A stretch of 11,913 nt of DNA from Colimorpha sp045598945 (GTDB taxonomy: Bacteria > Bacteroidota > Bacteroidia > Bacteroidales > P3). How positions within the stretch are numbered: the first letter of the stretch is position 1; each line of letters opens with the position of its first letter. The notes below the pieces were generated by a model. The model was given only the letters and a program-made list of their open reading frames with translations. It was not told where the DNA came from and ran no database searches. Where the stretch lies: assembly GCA_045598945.1 (NCBI GenBank), contig JAZRVD010000240.1, positions 1 to 11,913 of the forward strand, given 5' to 3'. A program made the translations under genes and the position numbers. This document shows, in pieces, positions 1-9,200 of this stretch.

Positions 1-1
1 T

Positions 2-631
2 GAGAACAAGAAGAAGCGCATGGTGGTGAAAAACATCGAAGCCACACGCGGACACAAGCAGTTTGCCGACTACAACGACGAATGGGAGTATCTTGTCAAT
101 TCAGGCATCGCCATGGCTGTACATGCCATCAGCAACCCCAGATTCCCCCTGTTGGAGTCGGAACGCAAAAACTTGCTAAAGCTCTACATCAACGACATAG
201 GCTTGCTCACAAACCTTATCTACGACACCAACATCAACGCCATCCTCGACGACCAGTGCAGCGTCAACCTTGGCACGGTCTACGAGTCGGTAGTAGCCCA
301 AGAGCTCAACGCTCACGGTCTGCAGCTGCACTACTACGACAACAAGAAAAAGGGCGAGGTGGATTTTATCGTCGACGACTACAGGCATCTCTCGGTGCTG
401 CCTATAGAGGTCAAGTCGGGCAAGGACTACAAGGTGCACAGCGCCATCGACAGCTTTCTACACGACCCGTCCTACACCGTCGACCACGGCATTGTGTTTA
501 GCAACAGCCGCGAGGTGCGACAAGAGAATGGCATAGTATATATGCCTGTCTACTACGCCATGTTTATAGAGCGGCAGGCGGCAAGCGACGAGGAACTCGT
601 CGTCAGATTAGAAGCTCCGCCACGTCTATAA
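2..631 (+). CDS. AAA-family ATP-binding protein with DUF4143, C-terminal part (5' end outside window)
   Basis: The reading frame is open from base 2, so the gene starts upstream; the Met at base 20 is internal. The visible ~209 residues match the C-terminal half of ATPases that combine an AAA_14-type P-loop domain with DUF4143 (PF13635). Numbering from Met at base 20, the segment LYINDIGLL (55-63) is the typical DUF4143 opening and is followed by the GTVYESVVAQEL helix (85-96). A PD-(D/E)XK-like core follows, with EVDF at 113-116 and IEVKSG at 129-134. The P-loop and Walker B motifs would lie upstream and cannot be seen. These proteins are very common in Bacteroidales. Their cellular role is poorly defined; ATP-dependent action on nucleic acid is inferred from the folds only. 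The gene converges on the nuclease-family gene ending at 756. The last ~15 residues, after FIERQ, are probably a lineage-specific tail. Family assignment is fairly sure; function is not. Confidence 0.85.
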   Translation, partial: ENKKKRMVVKNIEATRGHKQFADYNDEWEYLVNSGIAMAVHAISNPRFPLLESERKNLLKLYINDIGLLTNLIYDTNINAILDDQCSVNLGTVYESVVAQELNAHGLQLHYYDNKKKGEVDFIVDDYRHLSVLPIEVKSGKDYKVHSAIDSFLHDPSYTVDHGIVFSNSREVRQENGIVYMPVYYAMFIERQAASDEELVVRLEAPPRL

Positions 632-755
632 ATTGATATTTCAATCTATTCAAAACAACTTCCTATTACTCTCAACATTCAATAATTACAAATCAAACAA
701 TTTCTAACTAAAAAACATTTTAGAAGAAAAAACTGCAATGACTCATCCTCTGCAT
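632..755. other. Convergent AT-rich intergenic gap
   Basis: These 124 bases separate the stop codons of two converging genes. The DNA is strongly AT-rich. The only hairpin I see is a weak 5-bp AT stem just after the first stop (ATTGA/TCAAT, 632-645), too weak to call a terminator. No open reading frame or RNA gene is recognisable. Confidence 0.5.
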
Positions 756-1895
756 TTACTCGTCTTCTTGTAAAAGAGCATTGAATCCTTGTGTATCTGG
801 AAGTATACGATTGTATTGCTCTGGTGCGTCTTCACCTATTCGGAAGGTTGCGACTCCCATGGGTTTGGTATAATCCTGAACGGCGAGTTCCACTACCATT
901 TTATCCATTTCTCGACACAGTATAAGACCTATAGGCGGATTCTCATGAGGCATACGCGTCTGCTTGTCAAGCAACGACAGATAAAACGAGAGTTGCCCGA
1001 GATGAGCGGGCTGGAAGCGACAATCCTTGAGTTCTACGGCTACGAGACAATTAAGCTGACGATTAAAGAAAAGAAGATCGACAAACTTCTCTTCATCACC
1101 ATATACAAGGCGATAGTTGGGCTGAATGAATATGAAATCCTGTCCGAAACGAAGAATAAAATCACGTATATTGTCGGAAATACGCTTGTTGAGCAATGGT
1201 TCATTGCGTTCTTCGGGCGATTCATAAAGATCTTCAGCATTGATAAAGCCAAGAAGGTAACTCTCCTTGAATGACTTGAGAGTACGGATAGCAAGTTTTG
1301 TATCGGGAATAGTCTCTGTAAAATTCGATGAAAGGTTTCCTCTATCTTTATATAGGTCTTGTTTTATAAAGTCGCGAAGTGCGTACTTGCTCCAAGCTCG
1401 AGTTGCACACTGGTGAATATAGAAAGTGCGCTCATTTAGGGACTTACATTTGCGAAGTATGATGACATGATGAGTAAATGGCACGCGAAGGAAATCTGAC
1501 CAATCCAATTCGTCGGCCATTGGCTGACGAATTTCGGAAAGAAGCTGACTTTCAAGGAGCTGTCCCATTTCGTCGGCTACTGGCCGACGATTTACGATAG
1601 GACTCCATTCTTCATAAAAAGTACGCATATCCTTCAAATTAGTCTCGCCAAATCCCGTAAGCCCTGGTATCTCTTTTTGAAGCTGTTCAGATATGACTTT
1701 GAGAGCTCCTTTTCCCCACATACCATGGCGAGAATTCTCAGACACATACCTACCAACGCCATAGTAGAGCGATAAAATTTCGTTGTTAACGGAACGAAGT
1801 GCTCGTGCCTGAGACCTCTGTATAGCTTGTTTTATGAAGCCTACAGCCTGCTGGAGGTTGGAAGTGAGTTGTATGCTGTTTATATCGTTAGCCAT
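756..1895 (-). CDS. YhcG/DUF1016 family protein with PD-(D/E)XK nuclease domain
   Basis: The product is 379 residues if it starts at the ATG at 1895. An in-frame ATG at 1961 would add 22 Lys/aromatic-rich residues that do not resemble the family; MANDIN followed by a helical segment is the more usual beginning. Residues ~10-155 form the DUF1016 N-terminal domain, with LSLYYGVGRYVSE and WGKGALKVISEQLQKEIPG followed by FGETNLKDMRTFYEEW and PFTHHVIIL. Residues ~180-370 form the YhcG-type PD-(D/E)XK domain, with the probable active site D273 (FVDLLFFN), E288 and K290 (VELK), and Q301 (GQLSFYL). All the usual catalytic residues are present, so the protein looks intact. Nuclease activity is inferred from the fold; the biological role of the family is not settled, though members are often found in accessory DNA. 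Between the two domain halves, residues 101-130 contain a duplicated RxPxADE motif encoded by palindromic DNA. The gene has its own long upstream region and is probably transcribed alone. Confidence 0.88.
   Translation of the reverse strand: MANDINSIQLTSNLQQAVGFIKQAIQRSQARALRSVNNEILSLYYGVGRYVSENSRHGMWGKGALKVISEQLQKEIPGLTGFGETNLKDMRTFYEEWSPIVNRRPVADEMGQLLESQLLSEIRQPMADELDWSDFLRVPFTHHVIILRKCKSLNERTFYIHQCATRAWSKYALRDFIKQDLYKDRGNLSSNFTETIPDTKLAIRTLKSFKESYLLGFINAEDLYESPEERNEPLLNKRISDNIRDFILRFGQDFIFIQPNYRLVYGDEEKFVDLLFFNRQLNCLVAVELKDCRFQPAHLGQLSFYLSLLDKQTRMPHENPPIGLILCREMDKMVVELAVQDYTKPMGVATFRIGEDAPEQYNRILPDTQGFNALLQEDE
1507..1533. repeat. Palindromic element copy 1 inside the DUF1016 gene
   Basis: An inverted repeat with 12-base arms (1507-1518 and 1522-1533), one mismatched pair and a 3-base centre. 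The core CGTCGGCCATTGGCTGACG is at 1511-1529. On the coding strand it encodes the IRQPMADEL segment. It lies exactly 60 bases (20 codons) from copy 2, and the two encode related peptides. It could be a REP-like sequence tolerated in frame, or simply a duplicated coding segment. Confidence 0.6.
1570..1590. repeat. Palindromic element copy 2 inside the DUF1016 gene
   Basis: A perfect 8-base inverted repeat (TCGTCGGC / GCCGACGA) around a 5-base centre. On the coding strand it encodes the NRRPVADEM segment. The shared core of both copies reads CGTCrGCCArTrGCCGACGA on the coding strand, so both the palindrome and the reading frame are kept. Confidence 0.6.
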
Positions 1896-2230
1896 ATATT
1901 TATGTTTTTTAGGTATGTGATGTTTATTCACAAATACAAATATTTTCTTAAAGACGTACAAGCTATCGTTTCTATAAGCGTTTTTTCATCTTCTTGTCTA
2001 TCCAAAAGCTACATTCACGTCAAAAACATAAACCCGTGTTTAACGCAAATTAATCGTAAATTTACAAAAATTAAATTCACGAAAGATTTGCGAACATTCA
2101 CGTAAAAAAAACTGCTATTCCAAGGCGCTGCCGTTGGGCTGAAAGCTTTTACCCCTGCGTGACATGTCTTCACCTCGACAGAGAAATTGTTTCGCTATCG
2201 AGACTTATCAAAAAAACGTTCCAGCTAAAA
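1896..2230. other. Intergenic region: likely promoter of the DUF1016 gene and 3' end of the barrel operon
   Basis: A 335-base stretch between two minus-strand genes. The part next to the DUF1016 start (about 1896-2111) is very AT-rich, as expected for a Bacteroidales upstream region, but I could not place a clean TTTG / TAnnTTTG promoter pair. It holds a perfect 10-base palindrome GTAAATTTAC (2056-2065) and three copies of ATTCACG (2013-2019, 2075-2081, 2096-2102), two of them within the near-repeat ACATTCACGT plus an A-rich tail. These could be operator sites, which is unproven. The part nearer the barrel gene (2112-2230) has a more balanced composition and a candidate terminator. No convincing gene is present. 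Confidence 0.5.
2104..2137 (-). terminator. Candidate Rho-independent terminator of the giant-protein/barrel operon
   Basis: Read on the minus strand, bases 2137-2120 can form a 7-bp stem (CCAA-GGC with GCC-TTGG) with one bulged base and a 3-base loop. A run of eight T (complement of 2104-2111) lies 8 bases further on. It sits about 95 bases after the barrel gene's stop codon. The spacer between stem and T-run is longer than usual, so the call is tentative. Confidence 0.3.
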
Positions 2231-3223
2231 CTACAATATCCTTATTGCCTTGCCTGCCTTGGGGGCGCTGCCGAAGCCTATGTTATACTGGGCTCTGAGA
2301 CCGAACTTGTAGAAGCTGAGACCGGTAACTCTGCCGTCCTTGGTGATGCCACGATATTCGAGGTTGCCAGGAGTAAGGTTGAGGAGCATGTCGGACTGAG
2401 GATTGTTGACATGTATAGAGCCGAGGCTATAGTCTACGAAGAGAGAGAACTGCAACGAGCTGTTGGAGGCGAAATGCAGACGGTAGCCCAACTCGGCGTT
2501 AGCCATCACCGTTACAGCCTTGCTCTCGCCGTCCTTGCCAAAGATGGAGTACTCGCCGTCGAAAGGCTCAATGGTCTCCTTGTATTTGGGATCGTCGGCA
2601 AATTGCTGACCTATCTCGTCGAAGCCTATAATGTATACATCCGTCTCGTTGCAACGGTAGTTGCTTTTGACCTGCAACGGTATAGCAAATTTGAGACCGA
2701 GGTTGAGAAACACTGACTCCATACTGTATGTAAAAAGGACAGGAATCTCAAGCATGGTGGTGGTATAGGACTCTTCTATCGACACTGTATTGCCTACGCA
2801 GTGGGCGAGGCTAACGATGTCCATGCCGTACTGTTTGAGGTTTTCCGGCAGGTTGTATTCCGAGAAGAGGCTGTCGGCGGAGACACCGCTGCTGGTAGTG
2901 GTGAAGCCCACACCGATGAGGAAGCCGAACTTTCTGCCGAAGCCACCTTGATAGCAGATGTCGAAACCGTAGGAGAAGCCTGGCGTAACATCGAAATTAT
3001 CGATACCCAAAGGTTGCAGAGCTCCCAAGCCGGCACGCATGCCGATACCGAAATAAGAGTCGGAAAAGCTGTTGCGATACGAGCGAGCTTGGAGAGATGA
3101 GGAGCAACAACAGAGAACAACAAAGAGACATACCACGCCGGCATGCAGGCAGAAGGTCTTTCTGCCTGCACGGAGCAGCGAGGTTATGAGACTAAACACT
3201 TTAGACATAAGACTAACTAACAT
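2231..3223 (-). CDS. Outer-membrane beta-barrel protein with signal peptide
   Basis: A 330-residue protein. A long signal peptide is visible: basic residues R18, R21 and K22, a hydrophobic core at ~28-40, and a likely signal peptidase I site after SLQA (A46). The run CCCSSS is not a proper lipobox, because the residue before the first Cys of the run is Leu. Start at 3223 or at the in-frame ATG 3208 (M6) cannot be decided. The mature part (~284 residues) has alternating polar/aromatic beta-strands such as YFGIGMRAGLGAL, FGFLIGVGFTTT, EIPVLFTYSM, VFLNLGLKFAIPL, LQFSLFVDYSLG and YKFGLRAQYNIGFG, a pattern typical of small Bacteroidales barrels of the PorT/OMP_b-brl type. It lacks the conserved opening of PorP/SprF proteins. 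It starts 28 bases after the stop of the giant T9SS cargo gene on the same strand, so the two are probably co-transcribed. A role in anchoring or receiving the giant protein is inference from position only. Three Cys in the mature part are a mild oddity. Confidence 0.8.
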   Translation of the reverse strand: MLVSLMSKVFSLITSLLRAGRKTFCLHAGVVCLFVVLCCCSSSLQARSYRNSFSDSYFGIGMRAGLGALQPLGIDNFDVTPGFSYGFDICYQGGFGRKFGFLIGVGFTTTSSGVSADSLFSEYNLPENLKQYGMDIVSLAHCVGNTVSIEESYTTTMLEIPVLFTYSMESVFLNLGLKFAIPLQVKSNYRCNETDVYIIGFDEIGQQFADDPKYKETIEPFDGEYSIFGKDGESKAVTVMANAELGYRLHFASNSSLQFSLFVDYSLGSIHVNNPQSDMLLNLTPGNLEYRGITKDGRVTGLSFYKFGLRAQYNIGFGSAPKAGKAIRIL

Positions 3224-3251
3224 TAGTTACTTGGTTAATCGTAGGTAGCTA

Positions 3252-6200
3252 CTATTTGACGATAAAGTGGCGAGTAGCGGCACGGCCGTCGGCGGTAACG
3301 ATGCGCATGGAGTATACGCCTGCCGGCACGTTGGCGTTGAATACCGTTGTCTTGCCTTGCAGGTCTACATTCATCACTTCGCGGCCGTGGAGGTCGTAGA
3401 GTATCACTGCACCGCCTATCAGCAGGCTCTCGTCAGCAGTAGTGCGGATAGTTACAGTACCATTCTGGCGCGACGGATTAGGATAGAGCATAAACTCTAT
3501 TGGCTCTTCTTCCACATCGTCGATGCCCTCGTGAGAGCCGAAGCACACCTGCTGGCTTCTCACCCAGTGCTGCTGATCCTTGTCGGTAGCGCCCATGACA
3601 TAGTAGCAGCCGTCGAGAATAGACCAATCGGTGTTGTGATACTGGTCGTCATTGGCGCCATACATGAGTCTGCCATCCTTGTACCAACGGTAGGCGTAGT
3701 AGTCGACACGATCGGAGCCCTCGCCGTCGGGATAGTGGTTGACCATGAGCAGCGTGCCGTCAGGGTCGATGACGATGACAGGACGCACGCCGATGAGGAA
3801 CTCGGTGATATGCAGCGTGATGATGCTGTCGCAGCCGTAGACGTTCTTAAGTGCGTAGTCGTAGTAGCCCGGCGAGACGATGAGCATCTCGTGCCAGTCG
3901 CAGTCGGTGCCTACGACAACGGTGTCGATAATCTGGTGCGACGACTTGTTGACGGTGAGCATGAGAGTGTAGCTGCTGTCGCAGCCTGCCGTAGAGACGC
4001 CTTCGTTTCTAACATTGGCAGACCTCAGGTATGTCTCACCTGTAACATCCCACACAAAGGTGTCGCAAGCTGTGGCGCGTATGACGGTATCTAAGGAGTG
4101 GAACACCTGCACCTTGATGACAGCGATGCTGTCGCACGAAGAGCCGTTGTAGTTGTGAGTAACATGGTTGACGGTCTCGCTATGGAAGAAGCGGTCGCCG
4201 TTGGAGAGCACCACGCTGTCGCAGCCGCTCTTGTAGAACTCTTTGCGGACGGCGTTGTTGACAAGGTTGAGGATATGCTGGCTTGGGCAGTAGACCTCGT
4301 TGAGATAGCCAAGCGTGTATACGCCGGTCTCTGTGTAGGTCTGGTTGTTGCCGGCCTCCCACTTGTACGGGTTGCAGGTGATGATGTTGGTGGTGTCGTA
4401 TGAGCCGTATCTCACAGTGAGGTGGAGAGTGATAAGGCTATCGCAACCGGCAGCGTTGAGGGTATGGTAAGTGGCGGTATCCACCGACTTGGTAAAGATC
4501 CTGTTGTCTTTCCATACAAAGCTGTCGCAAACCTCCTGGAACTCGATGGACGAAGAGGAGCGAGCTATAGTGAGATGCAAGTAGGCGGTGCTGACGCAGC
4601 CGTTTTGGTTGGGGTAGCGATAGGCGTCGGTGGTACTCATAGAGTATGGCTTGTTGTTGCGCCACCACACATAACGGCTGTTGCACTCGGTGTGGGTGTC
4701 GTGCACCACCTCGCCATGGTTGATAGTCAAGGTATAGGTGATGATGCTGTCGCAGCCTTGTGCGTTGCGGACGGTATCCATAAAGCGTTGCGACTGAGAG
4801 TACACCACGCCAGTACGCTGCCAGAGGATGCTGTCGCAGAAGGCGGTGTCGTGGTTGGCGAAGGTGTTCTGCTTGATGCTGAGGTTGAGCGAGACGACGC
4901 TGTCGCACTTGCCATCCTTAGTGCTGTAGTAGACCTCGTTGATAACGGTGTCGCGTGTGAGCAGACGAGCGCCGCTGCCCGGACGACGGTATTCGTAGTC
5001 GCCGCAAGCGAGGATATCTATCTTGTTAGTGTCCTTGCTGTTGATAGTAAGGTTGAGCGTATACACCGGGTGGCAGCCTGTCATCATGCTTGCCGAGAGG
5101 GTGTCGGAGAAGGTGTAGGAGGTAGACTCGGTGAAGAGGCTATCGAGGAAGTAGCTTGGCATCCAGTGGTACTCTTCGCAGGCTTCGACGGTCTCGATGG
5201 TAGTGTCGTTGTGGAAGATGGCGAGAGGCAACATGACGATGCTGTCGCAGCCGTTGATGTTCTTGTAGTACTTCTGATAGTTGCCCGAACGGGTGAGGAG
5301 TGTATCCCAATCGCCAAGCGTCCAGCGTAGGCTGTCGCAGACATTCTTCTTGGGCAATGTAGCCATGTTAGACTTGTTGATGATGACATGCAGCTTGATG
5401 ATGCTGTCGCAGGTATAGCTGTTATGCTCAAGGAAGGTGGTGTCGAGGGTGTGGTCGAGACCGGTATGGCCGTGGTAGTAGGCGATGTCGCAGGCGACTA
5501 TAGTGTCGGGCGTGGTGTCGGCCTTGTGGATAGTAACATTGATGATATGTATACTGTCGCAGCCACCAGCATTGGCGCCAACAGAGATGGTGTCGACCTT
5601 GGAGTCGGTGTAGTGGATAGTCTTTTGCGAGCCGTCGACAAACTTGACTCTCCAGTCATACCAGTCGCAATCCTCTGCGGCAAATTGTCTCTTCTTGTAG
5701 TAATTGACAGTGAGGTGCTTGATAGTAACGTTGCTGTCGCAGCCCATAGTGGTCTTGAGCTTGGCAGTCCATACGTTGTCGGTAGACTGGGTGTAGGAGT
5801 AGCCGCCAAAGTCGAAGCGGTCGCAAGCCATGGTGTCCTCTATACGCACATCGGGATATACAGGATAGATATCGAGAGTGAGCACAGCATCGCTGGCACA
5901 GCCGTAGTCGTTGTTGAAGAGATAGGTGTATGCTGTGTCGGTGTCGTAGTCGCGGTCGGTCATATCCCAGTGGAACGAGCCACAGGCGAAGGTGTCGAGG
6001 GCGAGATGGTCGCTGCCATACAGTTTGAGGTACAGCGTATCTACGCGTCCGCAGCCCGTAGCGGCATCCCAAGTGTAGTAGTTGGTGTCGTCGGTGCAGA
6101 GTATCTGCTTGCCGTCGATATTCCATGTGTACTCGTTGCACGCTGTGTCGTAGTAGGCTACAGCCTGTACATAGTTGAGATGGTAATGGAGGTAGTATAC

Positions 6201-9200
6201 GGAGTCGCAATGAGGATTGCGCTCGGTAACGAAACGCTTGGCGGTGTCGGCATCGACATTGACAGGAGCATTGATGAAGTAGCCCTGCCACTCGTCGATG
6301 GTGTTGCAGCGGACTATCGTATCGTGTTGTTCGAACGACTCAACCACAACGAGGTGCATCAAGCTGTCGCTCTTGCAGCCATGGATATTGTTGTAGTTGT
6401 AGAGGTAGTCGTTGCTCTCGGTAAAGAGTTTCATGCCGCCGTTGTTGTCGTGCCACACTATGCCGTCGCACACAATGGTGTCGAAGCGGAAGGCGTCGGG
6501 CTGGTTGACGATGAGGTGCAGCGTGTCTACGTTCTTGCAGTTGGTACCTGCGCGGTCGTAGCGATACACCACGGTGGTGTCGTTGGTATAGAAGCGCTCG
6601 TCGCGCTCCCAGCGGTAGCGGTCGCCCTCGCAGATGCTGTCGACCTTGACCTTATGGGTAGAGGCATAGAGCGTTAGGTGCAGTGTGTCGTAGCTCTCGC
6701 AGCGGTCGCTATTGATATACTTCTGTACAAAGTCGATAGCGGTATCTTTGCCCGGTGCCACATATTTTATAGAGTAGCTGTCTTCTGTAGTGGTCTTGCT
6801 CCACACAAAGGTGTCGCACTTGGAGAGGACGTATGGGATGTTGGTGCTCTTGCGCAGGGTGAGCTGCAGAGTATCCATCACAGCGCAGCGCGTGTAGGTG
6901 TTGTCGTGGCTCAGACAGGTGTACTTGCCCGACTGGTAGCGCTTGCTGCCGCCCCACTCGTAGAAGTTGCAGGTGTCTACCATATATACCATGCCCTTGG
7001 GGCTTACTATCTCGCGCACCTTGACGGTAGCCACAGAGTCGCAGCCCACGCTGTTGGTGAGTGTAATGGTAGCCTCGTTGCAGTCGACACCTATGTTGCT
7101 CATGGTGATACCATTCCAAGTGTAGCTGCCGCACTGGTATGCGTCGATAACCTCTTGTGTGCTATGCGAAGTGTCTTTGACGGTGAGGTAGAGTGTGTCG
7201 ATGCTGTAGCAGCCATCCATGTCGAAACGAGCCGTGTCGACCATTGTGGCCTTGCCACCCTTATAATCAAGCTCATCTTTCACGTTTACAGAAAGGTCTA
7301 TGCCGTTCTTCTTGTGCCATGTAAACGCCTGGTTGCGGCATACTACGCTGTCTATGCGCACGCCATGGCCGTTGATAGGTATATTGACATGCAGGTGTAT
7401 GATGCTGTCGCAGCCGTAGATAGTCTTGAGCGAGTAGTCGTCGTAGCTGCCCGAGGTGGTGAAGTTTTTCACCACATCATCGCTGCCCTTGTGCTTCCAG
7501 TCGTAGGAGACGCAGTTGGTAATGGTGGTGTCGTATTCCACCGGCTGACGATAGTGCAGTTTCAGCACCTTATACTGTACAGCGCCGTATGGCGTGGTGC
7601 CGACATTAACTGTGTCGATAATGTCGGATGGATAGACCTTCTTGGTAACCTCCCAGAAGAAGTCGTGGATGCCGTCGTAGCAGTAGTTGGTGTCGACAAC
7701 GTCGTACTGGTTGGTGTGTATAATGAGATTTCGTGTTACCACGCTGTCGCAGCCGTTGGCGCCGGTGAGAGTGTCGCTAACCTGTGTGTTTACGGTTATT
7801 TCTCTGCCCTTCCAGAACGCCGAGTATTTGAAGTTGGAGTCGACAGGAGTATCGTTTTTCTGCGAGTAATTGACAGTGAGTACGAGCTGCTTGTACTGCC
7901 AGCACTTGGTAATGGCATTGGAAGCAGAGTCGAGCTCCTCACTATCTATTTTGTATACCTTGTTGTTGACATCCCAGCGGAACGAGTCGCAGGCAGTCTC
8001 GATGTCGTACACTGTGTCGACAGGATTGACCTTTAGGACGAGTATTCTAAGACTGTCGCAGCCAGCGTTGTTCTTAGTCCTTACAGTGTCTTTCAGCACA
8101 CCCTGACGTATTGTTGGATATTCAGACGTAACATCAATGTCGGCCCAGATGCCGTTAGCGTCGACATGCTTCCAGCTGTAACCCGACTTGGCGCCATAGC
8201 ATATAGAGTCCTCTTTGACATACTCTGTCGACTTGCGAACGGTGAGGTAAAGTGTATCAGCACTCTGGCAGTTGTTCGCACCATACTCATATTCATTGAC
8301 ATAGACGCCAGTAGTGTCGAGTGTCCTGACCTCGTTGTAGCGTTGCGAGCCGCCATCGAGCTGCGACCAAGCGTAGCTGTCGCAAACAGAGACATGGAAG
8401 GTGTCGTGGAGTGCCTTGCCTATACGGTCTATCTCAAGATAGCGATAGCTTAGACAGCCATGAACATTAAGATACTCGTGAGTGTCTTTTATATGTTCCA
8501 ACCATGTTGGATTGGTTGACTCATAGTTAGTATAAGTATATGTCGTGTCGTTAACATCCCATGTGTAGCTGCCGCACAGCGGTGTAGTTACATGCTCTAC
8601 ACCAGCGGTGTCGCCAGTATAGATGGTGAGATAGAAATGCGTTACACTGTCGCAATGATATGACGAGGCAACAGACTTGTTGTTGCGATGACCTTCCCAT
8701 ACAAGGCTTTCGCCTTGCAGCAGATGCAACGGTACGTTAGGAGTGCTGAAGCCATAGCCGCTATATGGCAGTGCATGAATACATACAGAGTCCATGTAGG
8801 TGGTGTCCACCGTCTTGCCCACAAAGAGCAGATGGAGGGTGTCGCGGCGCTCGCACATATAGTCCGTATAAGTCTCATATACATAGTCCTTAGCCTCGCT
8901 GACTATAGAGTCGAACTCTGGCAAATCGTCGATACGCCAATGCCACGAATCGCACACATATTCTTTTGTCGCGGTGTTATACACATTGTAGTGGAGCGTA
9001 AGCTTGAAGGTGTCGTAGCTGTACTGGCAATGCTTGCCGATGTTGCGCTGTATGGAGTCGATATACACATACTGACTGTCGGCAACAAGGCCATAGAAAT
9101 TGCCTCTGCCAGACTTGTAGCCCCACTGCTCAACGTTATTGCTATCTTTCACAGCCCAGAAGGCGCAGGTGTCGACAACGGTGTCGGTGCTGAGGTTGGT

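Noticed and set aside
789..1274. A 161-codon plus-strand frame inside the DUF1016 gene
   Set aside because: It is antisense to a gene with intact catalytic motifs and has no recognisable domain.
1896..1961. ATG at 1961 as the start of the DUF1016 protein
   Set aside because: The extra 22 residues do not look like the family and lie in AT-rich, promoter-like DNA; the ATG at 1895 gives the usual N-terminus.
2115..2165. A 16-codon minus-strand open frame (MSRRGKSFQPNGSALE)
   Set aside because: Too short to support alone. It overlaps the candidate terminator hairpin and has no visible translation signal.
2231..3223. The barrel protein as a PorP/SprF family member
   Set aside because: Length and position fit, but the conserved N-terminal motif of that family is not visible and the strand pattern fits a general small barrel better.
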